From Nocardia cerradoensis NBRC 101014 (GTDB lineage: Bacteria > Actinomycetota > Actinomycetes > Mycobacteriales > Mycobacteriaceae), in contig NZ_BAFW01000030.1 of assembly GCF_000308535.1 (NCBI RefSeq), forward strand, positions 1-44,828: a stretch of DNA of 44,828 bases, given 5' to 3'. Of this stretch, positions 25,878-33,970 are shown one piece after another. The notes under the pieces are model-generated. The model saw only the letters and a program-made list of their open reading frames with translations. It was not told the origin of the DNA and did not search any database. Position 1 is the first letter of the stretch; each line of letters starts with the position of its first letter. The translations under genes and the position numbers were made by a program.

Positions 25878-26073
25878 CACTCGCCGCCGGTGTTTCACCC
25901 CGCGTTCAACCGCCGTTGCCGCCGGTGTTGCTCGCAGGTCGCAGCATGTTCGAAAGATAATGCGGGACTTGCTATTCGGCGTATCGGCCGGGATGGGGGA
26001 CGACCTCCCCCCGGTATCGCCGACGGGGTGAACGCGCAGCGTCCGCTGGTACCGAATTCGAGGAGCACGACCG
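25878..26073. promoter_or_regulatory. Spacer before the second substrate cassette: -10-like box and imperfect hairpin
   Basis: This 196-base spacer holds GATAAT at 25956-25961, a possible -10 without a well-spaced -35, and an imperfect inverted repeat with outer arms CGGCG (25977-25981) and CGCCG (26018-26022) around G-rich and C-rich inner arms. It may combine the end of the toxin/immunity transcript and a promoter for the gene at 26074, which has AGGAG at 26060-26064. Confidence 0.35.
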
Positions 26074-28029
26074 ATGGCGCCCGATCCGACTACGCCCGTC
26101 GCTACGGGTAATCCGTGGCCGGCGTTGAGTGACTACACGAAGAACCACACGTCCGGCAAGGATGCGTTGAAGTTCGAGCCGGACGTGGCCCTGGAGGTGG
26201 CAGCGGCCGCGGAGAGCACGATCGCCGCGCTGAAGACGTTGCAGCTCTACACCGACGACCTCACCGCCGGCTCGCCGGTGTCGAATCTTGCGTCGGGGAC
26301 CGCGCTGGGCAAGAAGTTCGGTACGGAGGCCACCGATCTGAAGACGGTCTTCGAGGACCACAAGACGATCCTCGGCCAGATGATCGACACGTTCATCGCG
26401 GCCGGCAAGGCCTACGGCAAGATGGACGGCTTCAACTCCGCGCTGCTGGACAACGTCAGCGGTAAACCGGACTACATGTGGGACGCCGACGGCCTGGACC
26501 CGATGGGTGATCCGCCGAAAGTGCCGGGAACCACCGACGATATGAAGAATCCCGTCAACGCGATGGACAACAAGGCCGGATTGCAGTCGTTCCAGTCCTC
26601 GACCATCAGCCCCGAAGCGCCCGACTACATGAGCTGGTACGACCTGTTCCAGGTCGGCAACTACATCCGGGTGAACAAGGTGGCCGAGAATCTCGCCAAC
26701 CACGCGGGCACCTGGTGGTGGATGGCGACCGAGGTGAACAAGGTGTACTCGGATCTGCTCAACAAGATCGACTCGGTGACCGTCGACAAGTGGAGCGGGC
26801 CGGGTAAGGAGACCGCGGTGGCGGCGGTGCAGGCCTACGGCAAGAGCATCCCGGGGCTGTCCACCGCGATCAGGGGCACCGGTGACCTGCTTGTCTACAG
26901 CTCGGGGTGGTTGAACGAGACCCAATACAGCATGCCGCCGAACAACGATGCCGACGCGAAGACGCAGCAGCAGTGGATCCAAACCGTTCGCGAAAGTTTC
27001 CGGCGCACCTACGTCTTCGGGATGAACCAGTCCTCGTCGCACGTCCCGGTACTGCCCGCGGCCGCCGCGGCATTCGGCCAGATACCCGCCAATCCGTACA
27101 ACCCGACCGGGCAGAACCCACCGGGCAGCCAGAATCCCCCGGGCAGTCAGAACCCGCCCGGTAGTCAGAAACCGCCGGGCGGCAGCACCCCACCCGGCGG
27201 CTCGACCCCGCCGGGCGGGACGACTCCGGGCGGCGGCACACCCAACGACGCACAGGCCAAGGCCGCGCAGGAGGCGGCGGCCCGGCAGCAGCGGGAGGCG
27301 TTGGCGCAGCAGCAGAAACAGGCCGCGGATTTCGAGAAGCAGCAGAAGGAAGCCCAGCAGCAGCAACAGAAGGAACAGCAGCAGCAACAGCAACAACAGG
27401 AACAGCAACAGAAGCAGCAGGAACAACTGCAGAAGCAGCAGGAGCAGCAGCAGGCGGCCGCCCAGCAACAGCAGCAACAGCAGCAGGTCATGTCCGCTGT
27501 CCAGCAGCTGATGTCGGCCGCACAGCAGGGCGCGCAGCAGTTGATGCAGGCGTTCCAGCAGGTTGCCCAGACCCTGACGCAGCAACAGCAGCAGGACGCC
27601 CTGGCCAAGGCCGGGCTGGGCGATATTCCGGGGCTGAATATTCCGGGTATGGATGGTTCGGATCCGCTTTCTGCCCTGGCCGGCGCCGGAGGCGGTGCGG
27701 GCGGCGGCGGTGGCGGTGTGCCCGGCGGCGGTGCCGGGGTGCCGGGAATGCCCGCACTCAGTCGCGATCTGGCGCAGGCCTCCAAGTTGTTCCCGCGGGC
27801 GAGCACGCTCAGCACGGCGTTGAGTGCCAACACCGTCGACTCCGCGACCGGCCGGGCGGGCGCGGCGCCGATGGCCGGCACTCCCGGATCGCCGGGGGCG
27901 GCCGGGGCGGGCGCGCAGAACCAGCAGGGCAAGGAGCACAAGCGGCCCGCCTATCTGGATTCGGTCGAGCATCTCGAGGACGCGCTCGGCGATGCGCCCG
28001 TGGTCGTGAAACCGGTCGTCGAGAAATGA
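26074..28029 (+). CDS. WXG/PPE-like ESX substrate with Pro-Gly and Gln-rich regions
   Basis: 651 residues. Residues ~1-115 form a helical region with TALGKKFGTEATDLK, like the WGDDSLGKQF turn of the WXG protein at 2998. Residues ~180-290 form a second helical hairpin around DKWSGPGKETAV, a WxG turn. Then come NPPGSQ repeats, about 100 residues dominated by Gln with Lys/Glu (likely coiled coil), a Gly-rich part and the tail YLDSVEHLEDALGD ... VKPVVEK shared with the gene ending at 1582. It overlaps the EspG-like gene by four bases (ATGA), so the two are probably coupled and physical partners. Good Shine-Dalgarno (AGGAG) nine bases before the ATG. Likely a large exported structural or effector protein; no enzyme motif. 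Confidence 0.75.
   Translation: MAPDPTTPVATGNPWPALSDYTKNHTSGKDALKFEPDVALEVAAAAESTIAALKTLQLYTDDLTAGSPVSNLASGTALGKKFGTEATDLKTVFEDHKTILGQMIDTFIAAGKAYGKMDGFNSALLDNVSGKPDYMWDADGLDPMGDPPKVPGTTDDMKNPVNAMDNKAGLQSFQSSTISPEAPDYMSWYDLFQVGNYIRVNKVAENLANHAGTWWWMATEVNKVYSDLLNKIDSVTVDKWSGPGKETAVAAVQAYGKSIPGLSTAIRGTGDLLVYSSGWLNETQYSMPPNNDADAKTQQQWIQTVRESFRRTYVFGMNQSSSHVPVLPAAAAAFGQIPANPYNPTGQNPPGSQNPPGSQNPPGSQKPPGGSTPPGGSTPPGGTTPGGGTPNDAQAKAAQEAAARQQREALAQQQKQAADFEKQQKEAQQQQQKEQQQQQQQQEQQQKQQEQLQKQQEQQQAAAQQQQQQQQVMSAVQQLMSAAQQGAQQLMQAFQQVAQTLTQQQQQDALAKAGLGDIPGLNIPGMDGSDPLSALAGAGGGAGGGGGGVPGGGAGVPGMPALSRDLAQASKLFPRASTLSTALSANTVDSATGRAGAAPMAGTPGSPGAAGAGAQNQQGKEHKRPAYLDSVEHLEDALGDAPVVVKPVVEK
27106..27232 (+). 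repeat. Pro-Gly coding repeats (NPPGSQ / TPPGGS)
   Basis: Four tandem 18-base units encode variants of QNPPGS (the last QKPPGG), followed by three STPPGG-type units, together forming a rigid linker before the Gln-rich segment. Confidence 0.85.
27268..27600 (+). repeat. Gln-rich tract, predicted coiled coil
   Basis: CAG/CAA codons dominate 110 codons, interrupted by Lys, Glu, Ala and Leu. CAG and CAA are mixed, which limits strand slippage. Regular Lys/Glu spacing and the hydrophobic VMSAVQQLMSAAQQ segment suggest a long helix. Confidence 0.85.
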
Positions 28030-28838
28030 CTCGCAGCTGGAGCTTCACCGATCTCGAATTCGTCGTCCTGTGGCGGCATTTCGGTGACGAGGGGCCGCCG
28101 CGTCCATTCGTCTACACCACCGACATTCCGCTGGAGGACGACTTCCAGCGCGAATGCACGCGCCTGCGTGACCGGATGCTGGCACGGCCCGACCACACCC
28201 TGTTCGACGCGGTGCGCGACTGCACCCGGCCCGATCTCGCCGTCCTGGTCACGGGCTTCGACGGCCACGACCCCCATCGCGGCGAGGGAGCGGTCCGCCT
28301 GCTGGCCGCCCGGCGCGAGGACCGCGGCTACCTGCTCACCCAGCTGCCCGGACGCACCCTGTTGCACGCCGGGGGCTTCACGATGGTGCAGTGCGATCCG
28401 CTGCGGCTGGCCGATATGGTCGCGGATGCGCTGCCGCCGGTCGACGCCGGCGCCTCCGGGCACATCCTGCTGCCGCCCGATCCGGAATCGGTGGCCGGCG
28501 CCGCCGAAGCGCACTACGTAGCGGCCGACAGCGCGGGCGGCGCCCCGCAACTGTGGGACAGCTACGACGAACCCGCCGACGCCGCCGGGCAGCGCTTCCT
28601 CGATATCGTCCCGGAACGCTCCGGGACGATCGAAATCGCCCAGGGCGTCTCACGTTTCGGCCCGCGTGGTCGTACCGTCCGCCATCTCGACTGGCGCGAC
28701 CTGTCCGGCGACGGCCGCTATGTGATCCAGGCGGGCCCGCCGCGCACCGCCACCGGCGTGGACCGGCAGGGGCTGATCGCCGCCGTCAACGCCGAGATCA
28801 TCACCGTCATCCGCGCGATCAAGGACGAGCGCGTCTGA
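28026..28838 (+). CDS. EspG-like ESX secretion-associated protein (copy 2 of 3)
   Basis: 270 residues, starting inside the previous gene's stop (ATGA overlap). WSFTDLEFVVLWRHF at the N-terminus, GYLLTQLPGRTLLHAGGF in the middle and CDPLRLADMVADALPP are EspG-family features and match copy 1 (1593-2381) block for block, including the later RFGPRGRTV and DLSGDGRYVIQ. EspG proteins bind the tips of PPE-type substrates in the cytosol and deliver them to the ESX machine. The strict overlap with the substrate gene argues for a dedicated chaperone. Start taken at 28026 because no other in-frame start nearby keeps the N-terminal motif. Confidence 0.82.
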   Translation: MTRSWSFTDLEFVVLWRHFGDEGPPRPFVYTTDIPLEDDFQRECTRLRDRMLARPDHTLFDAVRDCTRPDLAVLVTGFDGHDPHRGEGAVRLLAARREDRGYLLTQLPGRTLLHAGGFTMVQCDPLRLADMVADALPPVDAGASGHILLPPDPESVAGAAEAHYVAADSAGGAPQLWDSYDEPADAAGQRFLDIVPERSGTIEIAQGVSRFGPRGRTVRHLDWRDLSGDGRYVIQAGPPRTATGVDRQGLIAAVNAEIITVIRAIKDERV

Positions 28839-28883
28839 CCGCGGCCGAACGAGCCGATTGCCGACCGACGAACGAGGAGCACG

Positions 28884-29204
28884 ATGTCCACCGCGACAAC
28901 CAGATCGGGCGCGATAGCGGTCGAGACCACCGAACAGGGTCTGCCGCTGCGCATTTCGATCGAAGCGAGCGAATTGCGCCGTGACCCCGCCGAATTGGCG
29001 GACGAACTGCTGCGGCTGTGCTCGCGCGCGGCCGATCGGGCCGGACTCGCGCGGCGACGCCAACTCGCCGAGGCCGGGGTGAGCGGCGATCTGCTCGCCT
29101 TGACCGGACTGCCCACGGCGGAGCAGGTCGAACGGCAGGAACTGATCGACGAGCAGGAATACGACACGGAGCCGCAGAGCTGGCTGAGGTCGGTGGAGTG
29201 GTAG
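28884..29204 (+). CDS. Small YbaB-fold-like protein
   Basis: 106 residues with GAGGAG upstream. The core IAVETTEQGLPLRISIEAS ... DPAELADELLRLCSRAADRA follows the beta-beta-helix of YbaB proteins, followed by a polar helical tail ending LRSVEW. It lacks the long first helix of typical YbaB. The next gene is also YbaB-like, so they may form a heterodimer. Function in the ESX context unknown. Confidence 0.55.
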   Translation: MSTATTRSGAIAVETTEQGLPLRISIEASELRRDPAELADELLRLCSRAADRAGLARRRQLAEAGVSGDLLALTGLPTAEQVERQELIDEQEYDTEPQSWLRSVEW

Positions 29205-29242
29205 CCCACGACGCCGGAGACGACACGAACGAGGGGGAGCCG

Positions 29243-29584
29243 ATGCCGAATCCGCCCGACCCGACCGGTGTTTCGGTGATGGACGAGTTGGTCGCCCGCA
29301 CGGAGCGGCAGCTGGAACGCATGCGCGACCTCGGCGACCGGATGGCGGCGGTGCGCGCCCGCGAAACGTCACCGGACGGTGCCGTCACGGTGGAGGTGGA
29401 CGGTAACGGCGCCTTGCTCGATCTCATCTTCTCACCGCTGGTGAATCGACTCACCCCGGCGGAATTCGAGCAGGTGGTAGTGTCCACCGCGCGCAGCGCC
29501 GCCGCCCGGGCGTTCGCGCAACGCGGTGAACTGGTCGCCGCATTCAACGAGGAGAACGGCGCGGGGACGCGCGAGATTCACTGA
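29243..29584 (+). CDS. YbaB/EbfC-family protein
   Basis: 113 residues. Long helix MDELVARTERQLERMRDLGD, beta segment GAVTVEVDGNGALLDLIFSP, then helix TPAEFEQVVVSTARSAAARA: the full YbaB layout and normal length. The ATG at 29243 has GAGGG at 29231-29235; an internal ATG at 29279 is possible. It is the counterpart of the YbaB gene at 3344 in the first cassette. Confidence 0.75.
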   Translation: MPNPPDPTGVSVMDELVARTERQLERMRDLGDRMAAVRARETSPDGAVTVEVDGNGALLDLIFSPLVNRLTPAEFEQVVVSTARSAAARAFAQRGELVAAFNEENGAGTREIH

Positions 29585-29708
29585 CGCGTAACGCGTTCTT
29601 AAGCTGCGCGCGTGCCAATCTACGTCGTCGCCTGTTGCAATTGCTCGGTAGATGTTCGATCCGCCGGTTACGTGAGCGCGAATCGGCTTACCGGGCAGGG
29701 GCTTTCAG

Positions 29709-30023
29709 ATGGGCGAGTTGGTAGCAGTACCCGAGGCGATCCGTCGCTACGGGGACACGGCGGCCGCGATGGCCACCGAAACACTCTCCGCGGGCACCGT
29801 GAACCAGGCGGTGGCGATCGCCGCGGCCGTTCCGGTCTTCGGGTTGATCGGCCAGGACTTTCTCGCGACATACGCGCTGGCACAGGCCAATCACCTGAGT
29901 TCGGTCGTGGAGCTGGCGACCGTGCACGCCGGAACCGCGGTGACCGCACATCAGAGTGCCGCCACCTACGCGACGACCGACCAGGACAACGCCGACCTGC
30001 TCGGCGGAATCGGTCGCGCGTGA
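29709..30023 (+). CDS. EspC-like type VII secretion target
   Basis: 104 residues. MGELVAVPEAIRRYGDTAAA, a hydrophobic middle (AIAAAVPVFGLIGQDFLATY) and AHQSAATYATTDQDNADLL fit the EspC-like family (DUF2580): a helical hairpin with a Gly turn and a C-terminal region rich in Tyr/Asp. YATTD matches the YxxxD/E secretion signal. EspC of mycobacteria is exported by ESX-1 together with EspA. The following gene starts in the same TGATG, so the two products are probably made and exported together. In the 124 bases upstream I saw only short palindromes (29590-29597, 29637-29644) and no sure promoter. Confidence 0.75.
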   Translation: MGELVAVPEAIRRYGDTAAAMATETLSAGTVNQAVAIAAAVPVFGLIGQDFLATYALAQANHLSSVVELATVHAGTAVTAHQSAATYATTDQDNADLLGGIGRA

Positions 30024-31405
30024 TGGAACCGGGCCTGGACCGGTCGATCGTCGACCTGTTGCGCCAGAGCGCCATGGGGTCGATCGTGGACCGGCCGGTC
30101 AACGACGTACTGCGGGAAATGGGGCTGCCGGCCCTGCCCCAGCTGCCGCCGGCGCCACCGCTGCCGCAGCTACCGCCGCTGCCGGTGCTCGACCTGCACG
30201 CGCTGACCAAACCGATCACGGATCTGGCCAGCAGTTTCGGGACCGGCAAACTCGGCTCCGGCCCGGGCGCGGATCCGACGCAGGTGCTCTCCCAGGTGTC
30301 GGCCGTGTTGCAGACCGTCGTTCAGCTGGGCACCACGGCGATACAGACGGCGATGTCGCTGTGGCAGGGCGCTGGCGCGTTGTCGGCGGCGGCCAAATCG
30401 ACCCAGGCGGCCGCCGACGGAACCGCGGTGGCGGGGCAGGGTGCGCAGATGTCGCTCGGCACCACGGCCGCGGCCGGCAGCGTCTTCACCGGCAATGCGT
30501 TGATGACGGGCATCACCTCGCAATATCTGACCACGCTCGCGGCGGCGGCCCCGTTCATCGTGACCCCGCCGGGGCAGGTGTTCGTGCTGGCGATGTCGGC
30601 GCAGACGCTGGCCGAGGCGCTCGCCGTGGTCACCAAGACGCGAGTCGAATTGACCGCGCACAGCGCGAAAATGGCGCACACCGGACAGAAGGTCAAGATC
30701 ACCAATGTGCCGCACGGGGTGTCGAATGTCGCCGCGCAGCGGGTGCCGGTGCCGCAGTCCTCGTTGAAGTCCGTGGCCGGTACCACATCGCGGCTCAGCG
30801 CTACCCCGTCCGGCATGTCGCCGGCCACCGGCGCGGCGAGTTCGGGCGGCGCCGCGGGCAATGCGACGCAATACGTTTCGCAGGCACTGCAGATGGTGCA
30901 ATCGTTGTCGGCCGTCGGCGGGGCGGGCGCGCAGGCGGCCACGAATCTCACCGGCCGCGCCGCGAAACCGATCGCGGCGCCGGTTCCGCCGTCGGGCGGG
31001 GCTCCGGCCGCCACCGGATCCGGAGCCGGCACGCCCGGCGGAATCGGCGCACCGGCCGCCGGCGCACCCGAGATGTCGTCGCCGCTGCAGGCCGCGCGCA
31101 CCCCGTCGATCATGACGGAGGCGGCCGTCACCGCGAGCACCGAGTCCGCGATCGCCTCGACCGGCACGACCGGCGGGCCGGGCATGATGCCGATGACGCC
31201 GGGAGCGGGTGCCGCCGGAATCGCCCGCGCAGCTTCGGATTCCGGCAGCGCGAGCGAGGCGGTGCGCGGCCAGCTCGTGACGGCCGCCCACGGTAACGAC
31301 GTCGTGGGCGATATCGCCGGAGTCTCCCTTCCCGTGGTCGGCGCCGCCGATGCGGTCACCACCACCCCGGACACCGAGCCACCGGACAAAGCTCTCACCC
31401 TCTAG
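30023..31405 (+). CDS. Ala/Gly-rich hydrophobic protein, EspA-like candidate partner of the EspC-like protein
   Basis: 460 residues from ATG 30023, which overlaps the EspC-like stop by one base. A short helical N-terminus (DRSIVDLLRQSAM), a Pro-Leu run (LPQLPPAPPLPQLPPLPVLD), a long Ala-rich helical region with two hydrophobic stretches (LTTLAAAAPFIVTPPGQVFV; AMSAQTLAEALAVV), and a Ser/Gly/Pro/Ala-rich C-terminal half. Pairing with an EspC-like gene recalls EspA/EspC, but I see no clear EspA motif, so the assignment rests on context. The stop lies in TAGGAG, which also serves as Shine-Dalgarno of the PE gene. Confidence 0.6.
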   Translation: MEPGLDRSIVDLLRQSAMGSIVDRPVNDVLREMGLPALPQLPPAPPLPQLPPLPVLDLHALTKPITDLASSFGTGKLGSGPGADPTQVLSQVSAVLQTVVQLGTTAIQTAMSLWQGAGALSAAAKSTQAAADGTAVAGQGAQMSLGTTAAAGSVFTGNALMTGITSQYLTTLAAAAPFIVTPPGQVFVLAMSAQTLAEALAVVTKTRVELTAHSAKMAHTGQKVKITNVPHGVSNVAAQRVPVPQSSLKSVAGTTSRLSATPSGMSPATGAASSGGAAGNATQYVSQALQMVQSLSAVGGAGAQAATNLTGRAAKPIAAPVPPSGGAPAATGSGAGTPGGIGAPAAGAPEMSSPLQAARTPSIMTEAAVTASTESAIASTGTTGGPGMMPMTPGAGAAGIARAASDSGSASEAVRGQLVTAAHGNDVVGDIAGVSLPVVGAADAVTTTPDTEPPDKALTL

Positions 31406-31414
31406 GAGTTCGCG

Positions 31415-31711
31415 ATGGAATTCGATCCCGTAGTCGCGGCGCGCACCGCCGCCGATCTCGACGCACTCGCCGACCGTCTGGAGGCGGGCCTGCAGGCCGA
31501 CGCTCCGGCGCTGTCGGTCGCCGCTCCCGGTGTCGACGAGGTGTCGCGGCGCGCGGCGACGACGCTCACGGAGGTCGGCGCGTCGTTCGGCTCGTCCGGC
31601 AACCTCGGCGTGCAGGAGCTGCGCAAACTGGCCGCCACCCTGCGGGCGCAGTCGCGCGGACTGTCCCGGATGGACAGCGACAACGCCGCCGACCTCGGCG
31701 CCACGGCCTGA
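31415..31711 (+). CDS. PE-domain-like protein
   Basis: 98 residues, the size of a lone PE domain. MEFDPVVAARTAADLDALAD, VDEVSRRAATTL and SRMDSDNAADLG follow the PE two-helix plan, including the common VDEVS turn. The Pro-Glu letters near the N-terminus are absent, and the C-terminal Tyr of YxxxD/E is missing (RMDSD). PE proteins pair with PPE proteins and are exported by ESX systems. It is followed after 15 bases by a PPE gene, the standard PE-PPE order. Confidence 0.75.
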   Translation: MEFDPVVAARTAADLDALADRLEAGLQADAPALSVAAPGVDEVSRRAATTLTEVGASFGSSGNLGVQELRKLAATLRAQSRGLSRMDSDNAADLGATA

Positions 31712-31726
31712 TCGGGGCACGACGAC

Positions 31727-32695
31727 ATGGTCGAACCGCCGGGTGACGGCTTCACCGGGGTGGTCTGGGAAGCCAGGCCCACCGAGCGGCTGGCGCGGGA
31801 GCTGACGACGGGTCCGGGCTCGGTGCCGATGGCCGAGGCCGCTTCCGCCTGGGGACGCCTGGCCGCGAATTTCGGTGCCGCCGTGCTGGATTACGACCGG
31901 ATAGTCTCCGACATCCGCGGCCACTGGCAGTCCGACCGCAGTGACGAGGTGCTGGAGCGTATCGCGCGGATGCGCGATTGGCTGCTCGACGCCGCGACCG
32001 CCGCCGGGCGCAACGCCACCCACGCCGCCGAACAGGCCGCGGCATACGAGGTGGCCCGGCTGGCGATGCCGCATATCGCGGAGATCGCGGCGCTGGAACA
32101 GGCGATGCACACCGTGCAGGCCATCGGGGCCGCGATGGGCGCGCCGCTGGTCGGCGCCGCCGCGGACATCAGCACCGATCAGGATGTCGCCAAAGCCGGT
32201 GCGGCCCGGGTGATGCGCACCTACGAGGCCGCCACCGAACCGCTCGCGCTGCCGTGGCAGCAGCTCGAGCCGCCGGTGCTGGCCACCGGCGACGCCCTCG
32301 CTGGGGAGCAGGCGGCCGCCGCGGTGGCCGCCGAATCGGCGCCCGCGATGCCCGCGATCGCCGGTATGCCCGCCATGCCGAACCCGGCCGCCTTCGAGAT
32401 GCCGCGCACCCTCACCGGTACCCGCGTCCAGACCGTCGCCCGCGCCGCGCAGACGACCGAATTCACCGCGCTGCAGTCCTCGCCCACGCAGACCGGCACG
32501 GCAGCCGGCCAAGCGGTCCCCGCCGCGGCCGGTCCCGCCGCCGCGCAGTCCCAGGAGGAACGCACCGCCCGGGCCGGGATGGCGGACGCCCCCGGCGTCG
32601 GTGAATTCGAGCTCGAGGCCGGATTCGCCGCCGCGCCAGCGGTTCTCGGTGGAGTCGAGGCGTCGCCCGCGACCGGAACCGCGAGTCCCGCGTAA
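31727..32695 (+). CDS. PPE-family protein
   Basis: 322 residues. FTGVVWEARPTERLARELTT is followed by GPGSVPMAEAASAWGRLA, the hallmark GPGS-PM-AAxAW stretch of PPE domains, with HWQS forming the WxG-like turn (~residue 65). The literal Pro-Pro-Glu motif is replaced by Arg-Pro-Thr-Glu. Residues ~1-175 form the PPE helical domain; the remainder is Ala/Pro-rich with repeated MPAIAGMPAMPNPA. It is expected to dimerise with the PE protein and to bind the EspG encoded immediately downstream. Exported, possibly to the cell surface. Confidence 0.82.
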   Translation: MVEPPGDGFTGVVWEARPTERLARELTTGPGSVPMAEAASAWGRLAANFGAAVLDYDRIVSDIRGHWQSDRSDEVLERIARMRDWLLDAATAAGRNATHAAEQAAAYEVARLAMPHIAEIAALEQAMHTVQAIGAAMGAPLVGAAADISTDQDVAKAGAARVMRTYEAATEPLALPWQQLEPPVLATGDALAGEQAAAAVAAESAPAMPAIAGMPAMPNPAAFEMPRTLTGTRVQTVARAAQTTEFTALQSSPTQTGTAAGQAVPAAAGPAAAQSQEERTARAGMADAPGVGEFELEAGFAAAPAVLGGVEASPATGTASPA

Positions 32696-32703
32696 GGAGA
32701 GTT

Positions 32704-33492
32704 ATGGCGACCCTGACCAACGACGCCGTCCTGGCCGTCGCCGAGTTGCTCGGCGTGCAGACGTTGCCGCTGGTGCTCGAGGTCGGTCCGCGGCAGGACT
32801 CGATCGACGCCTTCACCGCTGCGCGAACCGAGGCGCTGCGCGGGCTGCGCGGTGCCGGACTCGTGGACCGCTACGACGACGTCGACCCGGAACTCGGTGC
32901 GGCCCTGACGATTCTGGCCCAGCCCGAATGCGAACTCGCGGCACGGATCGGCACCGCGGCCGGTGTGCGCCGGGTGTCGGTGGTGCGGCGCGGCGCGGGG
33001 CACGCGGTCGCTGTCCGCACCGGTGACGAGATCGACGTCCGCACCATTTGGGCCGACGAGGACGGTGCGGCGCTGGCCCGCCCGATCCTGGACTTACTCG
33101 GTCCCGCCGAACCCGCGGATATCGCGAGCTTCAGCGCTGCCACCGACGAGCTCGCGCAGCGCCTCGACAATGCCACGGCGGCAACCGAATTCGCCGAGGC
33201 GCTGCACGGCCTGGACGTGACCGAACGCGCGGCGATCGAATTCGGCATGGCGCTGTCACGGTGCCACGCGCACGCCGAGATCGTCGCCTACGTCCACGCC
33301 GACGGCATCACCACCCGATCCTCCGGCGCCGTGGCGGTGTACGACACCGCTCGGGGCCGGATCGCGGCCAGCCCGGGCGCCGCATCCGACCAGCGGATGT
33401 GGACCACCTTCACGCCGGGATCCGATCACCGCGTCGCACAGGCGATTACGGCGCTGATCGGCACCTTGCCCGGGGGAAGGTGGATGCCCTAG
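32704..33492 (+). CDS. espG: EspG-family chaperone (copy 3 of 3)
   Basis: 262 residues. TAAGGAGA overlaps the PPE stop and serves this ATG. LTNDAVLAVAELLGVQTLPLVLEVGPRQDS at the start, LDPEL-type ALTILAQPECELAARIG, and the C-terminal TTFTPGSDHRVAQAITALIG match EspG (PF14011). It differs clearly from copies 1 and 2 and is the one placed with PE/PPE, so it is the likely canonical chaperone for this PE-PPE pair. Its place between PPE and esxB is unusual: in mycobacterial ESX-3 and ESX-5 loci espG follows the esx pair. Confidence 0.85.
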   Translation: MATLTNDAVLAVAELLGVQTLPLVLEVGPRQDSIDAFTAARTEALRGLRGAGLVDRYDDVDPELGAALTILAQPECELAARIGTAAGVRRVSVVRRGAGHAVAVRTGDEIDVRTIWADEDGAALARPILDLLGPAEPADIASFSAATDELAQRLDNATAATEFAEALHGLDVTERAAIEFGMALSRCHAHAEIVAYVHADGITTRSSGAVAVYDTARGRIAASPGAASDQRMWTTFTPGSDHRVAQAITALIGTLPGGRWMP

Positions 33493-33539
33493 CTCGCGAA
33501 ATCCCGTGCCAGTGACCACCTGTACTACCGAACCGCATG

Positions 33540-33567
33540 ACCGGAAAACGCCGCATTACCGGAAAAC
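33540..33567. promoter_or_regulatory. Pair of 10-bp direct repeats before the esx genes
   Basis: ACCGGAAAAC occurs at 33540-33549 and 33558-33567, start-to-start 18 bases, in the 93-base spacer between espG and the esxB-like gene, ending just before the AGAGAGGGG ribosome-binding region. It could be a regulator-binding site that gives the abundant Esx proteins separate control. Confidence 0.4.
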
Positions 33568-33585
33568 ACAGAGAGGGGCCCGACG

Positions 33586-33921
33586 ATGGCCGGACAGCAA
33601 ATCAGTAACGATGCAGCGAGTACTTCGCAGGCGCAGACCGATATGGCCAACTCGGTCGATCGTATCCGCGCCACCATCGCCCGCGTGACCGAGGCGGTCG
33701 ACTCCGCCAAGCGCGGCTGGCAGGGCGACGCGTTCTCGGCGTGCAACAAGGCCGCCCAGGACTGGGACGAGGAAGCGGCCAAGCTGAACCAGATCCTCAA
33801 CGAGATGACCGAGGAAGTCGGCCACGGTAACAAGACCTACACCGGCCTGGAGAGCGAGAACGAGAACGAGTTCCGTCAGCTCATCTCGCAGACCGGCGGT
33901 CTGACCAACCTCGGCGTCTGA
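33586..33921 (+). CDS. esxB: WXG100 protein, EsxB (CFP-10)-like
   Basis: 111 residues with strong Shine-Dalgarno (AGAGAGGGG). Helix-turn-helix with RGWQGDAFSA (Trp-Gln-Gly at the turn, ~residues 46-48) and a C-terminal YTGLESENENE, giving the YxxxE secretion signal typical of the CFP-10-like partner. It pairs with the next gene product; the heterodimer is the core substrate and is recognised by EccC. Symbol given by role; the ESX-3 name esxG is equally possible. Confidence 0.88.
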   Translation: MAGQQISNDAASTSQAQTDMANSVDRIRATIARVTEAVDSAKRGWQGDAFSACNKAAQDWDEEAAKLNQILNEMTEEVGHGNKTYTGLESENENEFRQLISQTGGLTNLGV

Positions 33922-33970
33922 GGCGAATCCAGCACAACCGTTCCACCGCACACGTACGAAAGGTAGCGAC

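Noticed and set aside
25890..26111. 73-codon frame in the spacer before the second cassette
   Set aside because: It overlaps the start of the gene at 26074, has no Shine-Dalgarno, and its composition is not coding-like.
25972..32512. Minus-strand frames of 666 and 780 codons (25972-27972 and 30170-32512)
   Set aside because: They mirror the Gln-rich/PPE-like and EspA-like/PPE genes. The poly-Leu run in the first is just CAG/CAA read in reverse.
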